64,000 nt of DNA from Streptococcaceae bacterium AF77-01CM03A (GTDB lineage: Bacteria > Bacillota > Bacilli > Lactobacillales > Streptococcaceae). Positions 1 to 9,706 of this stretch are shown here, piece after piece (position 1 is the first letter of the stretch; the number at the start of each line of letters is the position of its first letter). Below the pieces are notes generated by a model, which saw nothing but the letters and a program-made list of their open reading frames with translations, had not been told where the DNA came from and ran no database searches. The position numbers and the translations under genes were made by a program. Location: NCBI GenBank assembly GCA_027665725.1, contig JAQDDS010000003.1:186001-250000 (forward strand), written 5' to 3'.

Positions 1-771
1 GAATTGAATCGTAGTATCTCTAAGTTTAACCAATACATCACCGAGCGAGATAAGTTTCTTCGTGGAGATATCGACTATATCGCGCGTGGTTATAAGCCAA
101 TTCTAGTTATGAATCATGGTTACGCAGATGTATCCTATGAGGAAACTCCGGAACTGATTGCGGCTGAGAAAGAAGCGGCTATCAAGAACCGTCTCAGACT
201 GATTAATCTTCCAGCCAGTCTTAAAAAAGCTAGTTTGGCTCAAGTTGATTTGGATGATTTGGGACGTTTGCCAGTTTTTGAAAAGCTCTTTACCTTTGTT
301 GAGCAATATCCAGAAGTCCGTAAAGGTCTTTATCTCTATGGAGACTTTGGAGTTGGAAAGAGCTTTATGGTGGCTGCCCTAGCCCATGATTTGTCAGAAA
401 AACGTGGGGTTTCATCAACCCTTCTTCACTATCCTAGCTTTGTTATTGATGTCAAAAATGCTATTGGAGATGGGAGTGTTAAGAATTTGGTGGATGAAAT
501 CAAGCAAGCAGAAGTCTTGATTTTGGATGATATTGGCGCCGAGCAATCAACGCCTTGGATTCGTGATGAAGTCTTGCAAGTCGTTCTCCAATATCGTATG
601 CAGGAAGATTTGCCAACCTTCTTTACCTCAAATTTCAATTTTGAAGATTTGGAAAAACATTTTGCTAAAGGCAAGAACGGAAACGATGAAACATGGGAAG
701 CTAGACGCGTTATGGAGCGTATCCGTTATTTAGCAGAAGAAACACAACTAGAAGGAGAAAATCGCCGATGA
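1..771 (+). CDS. dnaI: Primosomal protein DnaI, helicase loader (5' end outside window)
   Basis: DnaI is an AAA+ ATPase that loads the replicative helicase DnaC at origins and during restart. The visible 256 codons are open from base 1, so the gene begins upstream; about 40 N-terminal residues (the helicase-binding part) are missing compared with the roughly 298-aa pneumococcal protein. The Walker A motif GDFGVGKS is encoded near 342-365 and the Walker B motif LILDDIGAE near 516-542. The stop overlaps the start of the next gene by 4 bases (ATGA), so the two are translationally coupled. The first in-frame start-like codon (TTG at 4) lies inside the known conserved region and is not the real start. 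Confidence 0.95.
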   Translation, partial: ELNRSISKFNQYITERDKFLRGDIDYIARGYKPILVMNHGYADVSYEETPELIAAEKEAAIKNRLRLINLPASLKKASLAQVDLDDLGRLPVFEKLFTFVEQYPEVRKGLYLYGDFGVGKSFMVAALAHDLSEKRGVSSTLLHYPSFVIDVKNAIGDGSVKNLVDEIKQAEVLILDDIGAEQSTPWIRDEVLQVVLQYRMQEDLPTFFTSNFNFEDLEKHFAKGKNGNDETWEARRVMERIRYLAEETQLEGENRR

Positions 772-1481
772 GTGAAACAATCACCTTAATGAAATCTCAT
801 ACCTCGGTTCGCAGATTTAAAGAAGAAGCGATCCCTCAAGAGGACTTGAATGAGATTTTATCAGCTGCCCAAATGGCTTCTTCTTGGAAAAATTTCCAAT
901 CTTATTCTGTGATTCTAGTCAGAAGTCAAGAAAAGAAAGATGCTCTTTTTGAGCTGGTTCCTCAGGAAGCGATTCGTCAGTCTGCCGCCTTCCTCCTCTT
1001 TGTAGGAGATTTAAACCGTGCAGAAAAAGGGGCTCGTCTCCATACCGATACTTTCCAACCTAAAGGGGTGGAAGGACTCCTCATTACTTCAGTAGATGCA
1101 GCCTTGGCTGGACAGAATACCTTGCTTGCGGCAGAAAGCCTTGGCTATGGTGGAGTAATCATCGGTTTGGTGCGTTACAAATCTGTTGAGTTAGCAGAAT
1201 TGTTCAACCTTCCTGACTATACCTACCCAGTTTTTGGGATTGCACTCGGTGTGCCGAACCAAAAACATGATGTAAAACCAAGATTGCCACTAGAGAATGT
1301 TGTTTTTGAGGAAGAATATCAAGAACAAACAGCTGAGGCTATTGAAGCCTATGACCGTGTGCAGACCGAATATGCAGGAGCTCGTGCGACTACCACTTGG
1401 AGTCAACGTCTTGCAGAGCAATTCGGTCAGCCTGAACCAAGCTCAACTAGAGAAAATCTTGAACAAAAGAACTTATTGTAG
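768..1481 (+). CDS. Nitroreductase-family FMN oxidoreductase
   Basis: This 237-aa protein belongs to the NfrA/FRP-like nitroreductase family, flavoproteins that use NAD(P)H to reduce nitro compounds, quinones or free flavin. The N-terminal HTSVRRFKEEAIP stretch is the usual FMN-phosphate-binding region, and a glycine-rich segment (SLGYGGVIIGLVR) sits mid-protein as in the family. Its start codon overlaps the dnaI stop, and der follows after 13 bases, so dnaI, this gene and der form one transcription unit, as in the pneumococcus. The physiological substrate cannot be read from sequence. Confidence 0.85.
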   Translation: MSETITLMKSHTSVRRFKEEAIPQEDLNEILSAAQMASSWKNFQSYSVILVRSQEKKDALFELVPQEAIRQSAAFLLFVGDLNRAEKGARLHTDTFQPKGVEGLLITSVDAALAGQNTLLAAESLGYGGVIIGLVRYKSVELAELFNLPDYTYPVFGIALGVPNQKHDVKPRLPLENVVFEEEYQEQTAEAIEAYDRVQTEYAGARATTTWSQRLAEQFGQPEPSSTRENLEQKNLL

Positions 1482-1494
1482 AAAGTGAGAAAAC

Positions 1495-2805
1495 ATGGCC
1501 TTACCAACTGTTGCCATCGTAGGACGTCCCAATGTTGGGAAATCAACTCTGTTTAACCGTATTGCAGGGGAACGCATCTCAATCGTAGAAGATGTCGAAG
1601 GAGTGACACGGGACCGTATCTATGCTACTGGTGAATGGCTTAACCGTTCTTTCAGTATGATTGATACTGGAGGGATTGATGATGTTGATGCTCCGTTTAT
1701 GGAACAAATCAAGCACCAGGCAGAGATTGCCATGGAAGAAGCTGATGTCATCGTTTTTGTAGTTTCCGGAAAAGAAGGCATCACAGATGCTGACGAATAC
1801 GTAGCACGTAAACTCTATAAAACTCATAAACCTGTTATCCTCGCTGTCAACAAGGTTGATAATCCAGAGATGCGAAATGATATCTATGATTTCTATGCTC
1901 TTGGATTGGGAGAACCATTGCCAATTTCATCTGTGCACGGGATTGGTACAGGGGATGTATTAGATGCCATCGTCGAAAATCTTCCACATGAAGTCGAAGA
2001 TGAAAATCCAGATGTCATTAAATTCAGCTTGATTGGTCGCCCGAATGTCGGGAAGTCTAGCTTGATCAATGCCATTTTGGGAGAAGACCGCGTGATTGCC
2101 AGTCCTGTTGCTGGTACAACTCGTGATGCTATTGATACCCATTTTAAAGATGCGGATGGCCAAGAGTTTACCATGATTGATACGGCTGGTATGCGTAAGT
2201 CTGGTAAAGTCTATGAGAACACAGAGAAATACTCTGTCATGCGTGCCATGCGTGCTATTGACCGTTCAGATGTAGTCTTGATGGTCCTCAATGCTGAAGA
2301 AGGTATCCGTGAGTACGACAAACGTATCGCTGGATTTGCTCACGAGGCTGGTAAAGGGATGATTATCGTGGTCAATAAGTGGGATACGCTGGATAAGGAC
2401 AACCACACCATGAAAAACTGGGAAGAGGATATCCGTGAGCAGTTCCAATACTTGCCTTACGCACCGATTATCTTTGTTTCAGCTCTTACCAAACAACGTC
2501 TTCACAAATTACCAGAGATGATTAAGCAAATCAGCGAGAGTCAAAATACTCGTATCCCATCAGCAGTCTTGAATGATGTGATTATGGATGCTATTGCCAT
2601 CAACCCGACACCGACAGACAAAGGGAAACGCCTCAAAATCTTCTATGCGACTCAAGTTGCAACCAAACCACCGACCTTTGTGATTTTTGTAAACGAAGAA
2701 GAACTGATGCACTTCTCTTACTTGCGTTTCTTGGAAAATCAAATCCGCAAGGCCTTCGTCTTTGAAGGAACGCCAATACACCTCATCGCAAGAAAACGGA
2801 AATAA
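1495..2805 (+). CDS. der: Ribosome-biogenesis GTPase Der (EngA)
   Basis: Der is an essential GTPase with two consecutive G domains that acts in 50S subunit assembly. The 436-aa protein shows both P-loops, GRPNVGKST near residue 10 and GRPNVGKSS near residue 182, each followed by DTGG or DTAG switch motifs and NKVD/NKWD base-specificity motifs. A KH-like C-terminal domain follows and ends in the basic tail ARKRK. Length is typical. It is the last gene of the dnaI unit and is followed by an intrinsic terminator. Confidence 0.97.
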   Translation: MALPTVAIVGRPNVGKSTLFNRIAGERISIVEDVEGVTRDRIYATGEWLNRSFSMIDTGGIDDVDAPFMEQIKHQAEIAMEEADVIVFVVSGKEGITDADEYVARKLYKTHKPVILAVNKVDNPEMRNDIYDFYALGLGEPLPISSVHGIGTGDVLDAIVENLPHEVEDENPDVIKFSLIGRPNVGKSSLINAILGEDRVIASPVAGTTRDAIDTHFKDADGQEFTMIDTAGMRKSGKVYENTEKYSVMRAMRAIDRSDVVLMVLNAEEGIREYDKRIAGFAHEAGKGMIIVVNKWDTLDKDNHTMKNWEEDIREQFQYLPYAPIIFVSALTKQRLHKLPEMIKQISESQNTRIPSAVLNDVIMDAIAINPTPTDKGKRLKIFYATQVATKPPTFVIFVNEEELMHFSYLRFLENQIRKAFVFEGTPIHLIARKRK

Positions 2806-2817
2806 AATGATAAAAAG

Positions 2818-2843
2818 AAGAAGGTTCTCATGCCTTCTTTTTT
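2818..2843 (+). terminator. Intrinsic terminator after der
   Basis: A 7-bp stem AAGAAGG/CCTTCTT with an 8-nt loop runs straight into a T-run. It closes the dnaI-der unit. Confidence 0.85.
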
Positions 2844-2933
2844 GTAGAGGATACCAAGAGCGTAGAACTAAATTTGTCATCAAATTAACATCATTTTCCT
2901 GGTCCTTGTCACGGTTTTGTAATGGAAACGTAC

Positions 2934-2962
2934 TTTCTTTGTAAGATTCAAAATGCTATAAT
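2934..2962 (+). promoter_or_regulatory. Promoter of the TPM-domain gene
   Basis: An extended -10 (TGCTATAAT, hexamer 2957-2962) lies 17 nt from a weak -35 (TTTCTT, 2934-2939). A cre-like sequence (ATGGAAACGTACTTT, 2922-2936, one mismatch to the CcpA consensus) overlaps the -35, which hints at catabolite control. Confidence 0.6.
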
Positions 2963-2997
2963 GCTCTAAACAATTTTCCTTGCATAAGGAGGTTATT

Positions 2998-3828
2998 ATG
3001 AAAAAAAATAGATTGTTAAAGAATCCATTCTTGGTGCGTTTACTTGGATTGCTGATGGCATTTTTCTTCCTATCAGCATTCACTGCACCTGAAAAACCAG
3101 ACTACGGTATTTATGACCCCAATCATTATTTGACAGAGGAAGTAGTTACTCAGATTCGTGATTTGAATGAAGCCAATAGTCAAAAGGGAGAAAAGCTTCA
3201 AATAGGTATCTATATCGTAGACAGTCTGGAAGGTGAAAGCATTGAAACGGTAGCAAATGAAACCGCTAGGGCTTGGAAGATTGGCTATTCAGGCGATAAT
3301 TTTGGAAGCCTCATTGTAGTAGCTGTCCAAGACCGTAAATCAAGAATTGAAACCAGCAATAACACCGCCATTAGAATAACGGACTATCAAACCAAGCAGA
3401 TCTTGGCAGCCAGTCGTACAGATTTTAAAACTGGTGACTATAGTAAGGGAATTCTAGCGATTGCCAAAGGCTTGGACAATCAGTTTTATAGAGGAAGTGG
3501 AACATTTCCATCTGATGAATCCTCTGAAATCAAACGTTATTCTGATAGCATCAGTGGGAAAAAATCGAGTCGCAATAGTAGCTCGTCCAGTCGTCGTAAG
3601 AACAGTGACCCTATGGACAATGTGTTCGGAGTCGGGATAATCATTTATTTCATTATCGTATTTATAGCCATTATTAGAGGCGGTGGAGGTGGCGGCGGTG
3701 ACTCATCTGGCGGAGGCTGGTGGTATAGTGACTCATCTGATTCAGGATCTTCCTGGTCAAGCTCAGACTCGTCTAGTGGCTGGGACGGCGGAGGCTTCGA
3801 TGGCGGTGGCTCATCCGATGATTGGTAA
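2998..3828 (+). CDS. TPM-domain membrane protein (YgcG-like)
   Basis: This 276-aa protein has an N-terminal signal or anchor segment (about residues 15-35), a TPM (TLP18.3/Psb32/MOLO-1) domain of about 120 residues beginning near PDYGIYDPNHYLTEE, a serine-rich linker, a second membrane segment near residues 207-225, and a very glycine/serine-rich tail with a run of seven glycines. TPM proteins with Gly-rich tails are common membrane proteins of unclear function, often paired with LemA, as here. The start at 2998 is chosen because AAGGAGG precedes it directly; the open frame extends 18 nt upstream without a ribosome site. Confidence 0.85.
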   Translation: MKKNRLLKNPFLVRLLGLLMAFFFLSAFTAPEKPDYGIYDPNHYLTEEVVTQIRDLNEANSQKGEKLQIGIYIVDSLEGESIETVANETARAWKIGYSGDNFGSLIVVAVQDRKSRIETSNNTAIRITDYQTKQILAASRTDFKTGDYSKGILAIAKGLDNQFYRGSGTFPSDESSEIKRYSDSISGKKSSRNSSSSSRRKNSDPMDNVFGVGIIIYFIIVFIAIIRGGGGGGGDSSGGGWWYSDSSDSGSSWSSSDSSSGWDGGGFDGGGSSDDW

Positions 3829-3866
3829 TGTTCGTGTGTGAATTAAAGAAATAAGTAGGTTTAGAT

Positions 3867-4460
3867 ATGAAAAATAAAGGAATCATTTATGTTTTGAGCA
3901 TTTTACTAGCAATTATCTTGCTGGGAGGTTGCTCGGTCGTAGGTACTTATAACGGTCTTGTCTCCGAACAGACCAAGGTAGAACAAGCTCAAGCAAATGT
4001 AGCGACAGCCCTTCAACGTCGTTCAGACTTGATTGGAAATTTGGTAGAGTCTGTAAAAGGTCAGATGAACCATGAGACAGAAGTCTTTACCCAAATTGCA
4101 GAAGCTCGTGCTAAAATTGGGAATGGCTCCGTGACTTCAAAAGAAAATCAAGAGGCTCAAGGAGAGCTGAGTTCCGCTATTTCACGATTGATTTCGCTAA
4201 CAGAAAATTATCCAGAGCTCAAGAGCAATCAAAATGTGGAACAACTGATGACGGAGTTGGCTGGGAGTGAAAATCGTATCTTTGTAGCCCGCAAGGATTA
4301 CAACAAAGCGGCAACAGAATACAATCAAAAATTAAGAAGCTTTCCAACAGTTCTTTTCGCTAACATGATGAACTTTAAAGAGGCAGAAACCTTTAAAGAA
4401 AGCGAAGAAGCCAAGACAGCTCCAAAGGTTGATTTTAGTACTTCTACAACTAAAGAATAG
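3867..4460 (+). CDS. lemA: LemA-family lipoprotein
   Basis: The 197-aa protein begins with a signal peptide ending in the lipobox LLGGC (Cys22), so it is probably a lipoprotein, unusual next to the simple N-terminal anchor of many LemA proteins. The rest is the helical LemA domain: NGLVSEQTKVEQAQANV, then the RSDLIGNLVESVKG signature and the C-terminal YNQKLRSFPTVLFANMM segment. LemA and TPM-domain genes are often neighbours, and the 38-nt gap suggests one transcript. No biochemical role is established for the family. Confidence 0.9.
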   Translation: MKNKGIIYVLSILLAIILLGGCSVVGTYNGLVSEQTKVEQAQANVATALQRRSDLIGNLVESVKGQMNHETEVFTQIAEARAKIGNGSVTSKENQEAQGELSSAISRLISLTENYPELKSNQNVEQLMTELAGSENRIFVARKDYNKAATEYNQKLRSFPTVLFANMMNFKEAETFKESEEAKTAPKVDFSTSTTKE

Positions 4461-4515
4461 GCTTGAAATTTCTAAAAGAAAATCAATGATTAGCAATAGT
4501 TTGAACATTTACAAC

Positions 4516-4540
4516 AAAAGGCTCTAAATGAGCCTTTTTT
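4516..4540 (+). terminator. Intrinsic terminator after lemA
   Basis: Stem AAAAGGCTC/GAGCCTTTT with a 5-nt loop followed by T residues; it separates lemA from secA. Confidence 0.9.
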
Positions 4541-4639
4541 AGCTTGTATAAACACGGATTCTTTCTTGAAAAAATTTGGCGAATATGCTACAATAAAAAG
4601 AACATTCTAAAATATTCAGAATTTAAAGTAAGGAAAAAA

Positions 4640-7153
4640 ATGGCAAATTTATTAAAAACAATCATCGAAAATGATAAAGGGGAACTTCGCCGCTTAGAAA
4701 AAATGGCTGATAAAGTCCTCAAATACGAAGATGAAATGGCTGCTTTGACAGACGAGCAGTTGCAAGCTAAGACAGAAGAATTTAAGCAACGTTATCAAAA
4801 TGGTGAAACGCTTGATCAACTCTTGTACGAAGCCTTTGCGGTTGTACGTGAGGGAGCTAAGCGTATTCTTGGACTTTTCCCATACAAGGTTCAGGTTATG
4901 GGTGGTATCGTTCTTCACCATGGTGACGTTCCAGAAATGCGTACCGGTGAAGGGAAGACCTTGACAGCGACAATGCCGGTATACCTTAATGCCCTTGCAG
5001 GCAAAGGGGTTCACGTAGTTACCGTCAACGAATACCTTACAGAACGTGACGCGACTGAGATGGGTGAGTTGTACTCATGGCTTGGTTTGTCAGTAGGGAT
5101 CAACTTGGCAGCTAAATCTCCAATGGAGAAAAAAGAGGCTTACCTTTGCGATATTACATACTCAACCAACTCAGAGATTGGTTTCGACTATCTTCGTGAT
5201 AACATGGTGGTTCGTGCGGAGAACATGGTTCAACGCCCACTTAACTATGCCTTGGTCGATGAGGTTGACTCTATCTTGATCGACGAGGCTCGTACACCAT
5301 TGATTGTTTCAGGAGCGAATGCTGTTGAAACAAGCCAGCTCTACCATATGGCTGACCACTTTGTGAAGTCTTTGGATAAAGATGACTATATCATTGATAT
5401 TCAGTCTAAGACAATCGGTTTGTCTGATTCTGGTATTGACAAGGCTGAAAGCTTCTTCAAACTAGAAAATCTTTATGATATCGAAAATGTGGCTTTGACT
5501 CACTTTATCGACAACGCCCTTCGTGCCAACTACATCATGATTCTTGATATTGACTATGTGGTCAGCGAAGAACAAGAAATCTTGATTGTCGACCAATTTA
5601 CAGGTCGTACAATGGAAGGTCGTCGTTACTCTGATGGTTTGCACCAAGCGATTGAAGCTAAAGAAGGTGTGCCAATCCAAGATGAAACCAAGACATCAGC
5701 ATCGATTACCTACCAAAACCTTTTCCGTATGTATAAAAAATTGGCAGGTATGACTGGTACTGGTAAAACAGAAGAAGAGGAATTCCGCGAAATCTACAAC
5801 ATCCGTGTTATTCCAATTCCTACTAACCGTCCGATCCAACGTATCGACCATTCAGACCTTCTCTACGCTAGCCTCGATGCAAAATTCAAGGCTGTAGTAG
5901 AAGATGTTAAGGCGCGTTACCAAAAAGGTCAACCAGTCTTGGTAGGTACTGTTGCCGTTGAAACCAGTGATTTTCTTTCTAAGAAATTGGTTGAAGCAGG
6001 CGTGCCTCACGAAGTATTGAATGCTAAAAACCACTACAGAGAAGCACAAATCATTATGAATGCTGGTCAACGTGGTGCGGTGACTATCGCAACCAACATG
6101 GCCGGTCGTGGTACCGATATTAAGCTTGGTGAAGGTGTTCGTGAGCTTGGTGGACTTTGTGTCATCGGTACAGAGCGTCACGAGAGTCGTCGTATCGATA
6201 ACCAGCTTCGTGGACGTTCAGGTCGTCAAGGTGACCCAGGTGAATCACAATTCTACTTGTCACTTGAAGACGATTTGATGAAACGTTTTGGTTCAGAACG
6301 TTTGAAAGGTGTCTTTGAACGTCTTAATATGTCTGACGAAGCCATCGAATCTCGTATGTTGACACGTCAGGTCGAAGCAGCGCAAAAACGTGTTGAAGGA
6401 AATAACTACGATACTCGTAAACAAGTCCTCCAATATGATGACGTTATGCGTGAACAACGTGAGATCATCTACGCACAACGCTATGATGTTATCACTGCAG
6501 AACGTGACTTGGCTCCTGAAATTCACGCCATGATTCGCCGTACGATTGGACGAATTGTCGATGGACATGCTCGTTCTAAACAAGATGAAAAACTTGAAGC
6601 AATCTTGAACTTTGCCAAGTACAACTTGCTTCCAGAAGATTCAATTTCACTTTCAGACCTAGAAGGTTTGTCAGACCAAGCTATCAAGGATGAACTATAC
6701 CAACGTGCGTTGAAAGTCTACGATAGTCAAGTTGCTAAACTTCGTGATGAAGAAGCCGTTAAAGAATTCCAAAAAGTATTGATTCTACGTGTAGTTGACA
6801 ACAAATGGACAGACCATATTGATGCCCTTGATCAGTTGAGAAATGCTGTTGGTCTTCGTGGTTATGCCCAAAACAACCCTGTCGTGGAATATCAAGCAGA
6901 AGGCTTCCGTATGTTTAACGATATGATCGGTTCTATTGAGTTTGATGTGACTCGCTTGATGATGAAAGCGCAAATCCATGAACAAGAACGACCACAAACC
7001 GAACATCATATCAGTACAACAGCAACTCGAAATATTGCTGCGCAACAAACACGTCTTCCAGCTGATTTGGACCTAAGTCAAGTAAAACGCAATGACTTGT
7101 GCCCATGTGGTTCTGGTAAAAAATTTAAAAACTGTCACGGTAAACGACGTTAA
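4640..7153 (+). CDS. secA: Preprotein translocase ATPase SecA
   Basis: SecA is the motor that pushes unfolded preproteins through SecYEG. The 837-aa product matches the usual streptococcal length and shows [16 protein letters not shown] (Walker A), the [17 protein letters not shown]-box region, MAGRGTDI and the [13 protein letters not shown] helicase motif. The C-terminal zinc finger [15 protein letters not shown] is intact. The open frame extends 96 nt upstream, but ATG 4640 follows AAGGAAAAAA and gives the conserved [12 protein letters not shown] start. It is monocistronic between two hairpins. Confidence 0.98.
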   Translation: MANLLKTIIENDKGELRRLEKMADKVLKYEDEMAALTDEQLQAKTEEFKQRYQNGETLDQLLYEAFAVVREGAKRILGLFPYKVQVMGGIVLHHGDVPEMRTGEGKTLTATMPVYLNALAGKGVHVVTVNEYLTERDATEMGELYSWLGLSVGINLAAKSPMEKKEAYLCDITYSTNSEIGFDYLRDNMVVRAENMVQRPLNYALVDEVDSILIDEARTPLIVSGANAVETSQLYHMADHFVKSLDKDDYIIDIQSKTIGLSDSGIDKAESFFKLENLYDIENVALTHFIDNALRANYIMILDIDYVVSEEQEILIVDQFTGRTMEGRRYSDGLHQAIEAKEGVPIQDETKTSASITYQNLFRMYKKLAGMTGTGKTEEEEFREIYNIRVIPIPTNRPIQRIDHSDLLYASLDAKFKAVVEDVKARYQKGQPVLVGTVAVETSDFLSKKLVEAGVPHEVLNAKNHYREAQIIMNAGQRGAVTIATNMAGRGTDIKLGEGVRELGGLCVIGTERHESRRIDNQLRGRSGRQGDPGESQFYLSLEDDLMKRFGSERLKGVFERLNMSDEAIESRMLTRQVEAAQKRVEGNNYDTRKQVLQYDDVMREQREIIYAQRYDVITAERDLAPEIHAMIRRTIGRIVDGHARSKQDEKLEAILNFAKYNLLPEDSISLSDLEGLSDQAIKDELYQRALKVYDSQVAKLRDEEAVKEFQKVLILRVVDNKWTDHIDALDQLRNAVGLRGYAQNNPVVEYQAEGFRMFNDMIGSIEFDVTRLMMKAQIHEQERPQTEHHISTTATRNIAAQQTRLPADLDLSQVKRNDLCPCGSGKKFKNCHGKRR

Positions 7154-7171
7154 TATTGACTAATTTTCAGG

Positions 7172-7210
7172 CGGATGCCTAGTGAAAACTGAATTTTCGC
7201 TTGGCGTCCG
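7172..7210 (+). terminator. Long hairpin between secA and the first DAHP synthase
   Basis: Two 8-bp arms (CGGATGCC/GGCGTCCG and AGTGAAAA/TTTTCGCT, with two G-U pairs and one T-T mismatch) form a 16-pair stem with a 5-nt loop. It is followed by the weak T-tract TTTGCTTT and, 10 nt later, the ribosome site of the next gene. It may terminate secA, or control the aromatic gene from its 5' UTR. Confidence 0.55.
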
Positions 7211-7233
7211 TTTGCTTTATAAGGAGATGAATG

Positions 7234-8265
7234 ATGGTATTTACAGCAAAAAGCCCTAAAATTAATATTGAAGAAGTTCGTAGTTTGTCTAAACTAGAAG
7301 GACAAGTACTTACAAACAAACTCCAACGTGATCAAGAGCTTGAAGCAATTATTCGTGGGGAAGACCAACGTATTTTGTTGGTAATCGGTCCTTGTTCATC
7401 TGACAATGAAGAAGCAGTTCTCGAATATGCTAAGCGTTTGGCAAAACTTCAGGAAGAAGTCAAAGACCGTGTCTTTATGGTCATGCGTGTCTATACTGCT
7501 AAACCACGTACTAATGGTGACGGCTATAAGGGCTTGATTCACCAACCAAATGCCAAAGAAGCACCTAGCCTCATCAATGGGATCAAGGCAGTTCGTCATT
7601 TGCACTACCGTGTTATTTCTGAATCAGGAATGACAACAGCTGATGAGATGTTGTACCCAGAGAACCTTCCTTTGGTAGATGATTTGATTTCTTACATGGC
7701 AGTTGGAGCCCGTTCAGTTGAAGATCAACAACACCGTTTTGTAGCTAGTGGAGCAGATTTTGCAACAGGTTTTAAAAATCCAACCTCTGGAAATCTCAAT
7801 GTTATGTTCAACGGTATTTATGCAGCTCAAAACAAGCAGAGTTTTCTTTTCCTAGGGAAAGAAGTCGAGACTACTGGAAATCCTCTATCGCACGCTATTC
7901 TCCGTGGAGCTCTTAACGAGTACGGGAAAAACATTCCTAACTACTACTACGATAATTTGATGGATACTATTGCTCAGTATGAAAAGATGGGACTTGAGAA
8001 TCCATTCATTATTATTGATACCAACCATGATAACTCAGGTAAACAGTATATGGAGCAGATTCGTATCGTTCGCCAGACTCTGATTAACCGCGACTGGAAT
8101 GAAAAGATTAAAAAATATGTCCGTGGTTTCATGATTGAGTCTTATCTAGAAGATGGTCGTCAAAACGAACCTGAGGTATTTGGTAAATCTATCACGGATC
8201 CATGTCTAGGATGGGAAAATACGGAAGCTCTTGTTCGCGAAATCTACCAAAGACTAGGAGAATAG
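7234..8265 (+). CDS. aroG: 3-deoxy-7-phosphoheptulonate (DAHP) synthase, copy 1
   Basis: This 343-aa class I DAHP synthase condenses phosphoenolpyruvate and erythrose-4-phosphate, the first step of the shikimate pathway. Motifs include LLVIGPCSSDNEEAV, the KPRTNGDGYKGL PEP-binding stretch, GARSVEDQQHRFVASG and DTNHDNSGKQ. The second ATG (7234) is chosen over 7231 because it lies 7 nt from AAGGAG. A second, closely similar gene begins one base after the stop codon. In-paralogues of this enzyme often differ in feedback inhibition, but which amino acid controls which copy cannot be read here. Confidence 0.93.
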   Translation: MVFTAKSPKINIEEVRSLSKLEGQVLTNKLQRDQELEAIIRGEDQRILLVIGPCSSDNEEAVLEYAKRLAKLQEEVKDRVFMVMRVYTAKPRTNGDGYKGLIHQPNAKEAPSLINGIKAVRHLHYRVISESGMTTADEMLYPENLPLVDDLISYMAVGARSVEDQQHRFVASGADFATGFKNPTSGNLNVMFNGIYAAQNKQSFLFLGKEVETTGNPLSHAILRGALNEYGKNIPNYYYDNLMDTIAQYEKMGLENPFIIIDTNHDNSGKQYMEQIRIVRQTLINRDWNEKIKKYVRGFMIESYLEDGRQNEPEVFGKSITDPCLGWENTEALVREIYQRLGE

Positions 8266-8266
8266 T

Positions 8267-9298
8267 ATGGCATTTATTGAGAAAGGTCAAGAAATCGATA
8301 TTGAAGCGATTAAGGCGGCAACACGGCTATCAGCAGAAACCTTGCAACATAAGGAAAATCGTGATCAAGAATTAGCAGATATCCTTTCAGGTAAGGATGA
8401 TCGTATCCTTTTGGTCATTGGGCCTTGTTCGTCTGATAATGAAGAAGCGGTCCTAGAGTATGCTCGCCGTTTGGCAGACTTGCAGAAAAAAGTGGCGGAC
8501 AAGATTTTCATGGTCATGCGTGTATATACTGCGAAGCCACGTACCAATGGTGATGGATATAAGGGTTTGGTTCATCAGCCAGATACTTCTAAAGCTCCAA
8601 GCTTAATCAATGGTTTGCAGGCTGTTCGTCAGCTTCATTATCGGGTCATTACAGAAACAGGATTGACTACAGCAGATGAAATGCTGTATCCAGCCAATCT
8701 AGTCTTGGTTGATGACTTGGTTAGCTACCATGCCGTGGGTGCGCGTTCAGTAGAAGATCAGGAACACCGTTTTGTAGCTTCAGGGATTGATGCACCAGTA
8801 GGGATGAAAAACCCAACCTCTGGGAATCTATCTGTGATGTTTAATGCCGTTTATGCAGCACAAAACAAACAAACCTTTCTCTTTCATGGCCAAGAGGTTG
8901 AAACCTCAGGAAATCCCTTGGCTCACGTCATCCTTCGCGGTGCTTTGAATGAATACGGGAAAAATGAACCTAACTTCTACTACGAAACTCTTCTAGATGC
9001 TATTGGACGTTACGAGTCAATGGGGCTCGAAAACCCCTTTATCATGATTGATACCAACCATGATAATTCAGGGAAACAGTATATGGAGCAAGTTCGAATT
9101 GTTCGCCAAACTCTTCTCAACCGTGACTGGAATGAGAAGATTAAAAAGGTAGCTCGAGGCTTCATGATTGAATCCTACTTAGCAGATGGTCGTCAAAACC
9201 AGCCAGAAATCTTTGGACGTTCCATTACAGACCCATGTTTGGGCTGGGAAAACACAGTAGCTCTAGTAGAAGAAATCTATTCTACCTTAACAAAATAA
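8267..9298 (+). CDS. DAHP synthase, copy 2 (tandem paralogue)
   Basis: This 343-aa protein is collinear with copy 1 without indels and shares every active-site motif (LLVIGPCSSDNEEAV, KPRTNGDGYKGL, GARSVEDQEHRFVASG, DTNHDNSGKQ). Differences cluster at the N terminus (IDIEAIKAATRLSAETLQH against INIEEVRSLSKLEGQVLTN) and in loops, where allosteric sites usually lie. The 1-nt gap to copy 1 indicates co-translation. It is followed by a hairpin and then acpS. Confidence 0.92.
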   Translation: MAFIEKGQEIDIEAIKAATRLSAETLQHKENRDQELADILSGKDDRILLVIGPCSSDNEEAVLEYARRLADLQKKVADKIFMVMRVYTAKPRTNGDGYKGLVHQPDTSKAPSLINGLQAVRQLHYRVITETGLTTADEMLYPANLVLVDDLVSYHAVGARSVEDQEHRFVASGIDAPVGMKNPTSGNLSVMFNAVYAAQNKQTFLFHGQEVETSGNPLAHVILRGALNEYGKNEPNFYYETLLDAIGRYESMGLENPFIMIDTNHDNSGKQYMEQVRIVRQTLLNRDWNEKIKKVARGFMIESYLADGRQNQPEIFGRSITDPCLGWENTVALVEEIYSTLTK

Positions 9299-9309
9299 GT
9301 GAAAAGGAT

Positions 9310-9336
9310 GGAGTTGGGGGAACCTCAACTCCTTTT
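9310..9336 (+). terminator. Intercistronic hairpin between the DAHP synthases and acpS
   Basis: A 10-bp stem GGAGTTGGGG/CCTCAACTCC (one G-T pair) with a 3-nt loop is followed by TTTT. It starts 12 nt after the DAHP synthase stop codon and ends just ahead of the acpS start, so it may limit read-through from aromatic synthesis into acpS-alr-recG. Confidence 0.65.
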
Positions 9337-9343
9337 GACGAAA

Positions 9344-9706
9344 ATGATAGTTGGACACGGAATCGATATCGAAGAATTAGCATCAATACAAAATGCAGTT
9401 GAAAAAAGGGAAGGTTTTGCCCAGCGTGTCTTGACAGACAAGGAAATGGAGCGCTTTTCCAGTCTCAAAGGTCGCAGACAGGTCGAGTATTTGGCTGGTC
9501 GTTGGTCAGCTAAAGAGGCTTTCTCAAAGGCTATGGGAACGGGAATTGGGAAGTTGGGCTTTCAAGACTTGGAAATCCTGAACAATGAAAGAGGAGCTCC
9601 CTACTTCAGCAAATCCCCGTTTTCAGGAAATGTTTGGCTATCAATAAGCCATACAGATCAGTTTGTGACAGCTAGTGTTATTTTGGAGGAAAATCATGAA
9701 AACTAG
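9344..9706 (+). CDS. acpS: Holo-[acyl-carrier-protein] synthase
   Basis: AcpS transfers 4'-phosphopantetheine from CoA to the acyl carrier protein for fatty-acid synthesis. The 120-aa product from ATG 9344 begins [11 protein letters not shown] (metal-binding Asp) and contains the [19 protein letters not shown] signature and the [14 protein letters not shown]-terminal strand. The frame is open from GTG 9299, but that would add 15 residues across a hairpin and is not used by homologues. No good ribosome site precedes 9344. The 3' end overlaps alr by 11 nt, as in pneumococcus. Confidence 0.92.
   Translation: MIVGHGIDIEELASIQNAVEKREGFAQRVLTDKEMERFSSLKGRRQVEYLAGRWSAKEAFSKAMGTGIGKLGFQDLEILNNERGAPYFSKSPFSGNVWLSISHTDQFVTASVILEENHEN

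Noticed and set aside
7172..7210. T-box or aromatic-amino-acid riboswitch upstream of the DAHP synthase
   Set aside because: Only one hairpin is present; no specifier loop, T-box sequence or antiterminator could be found in the 77-nt gap.
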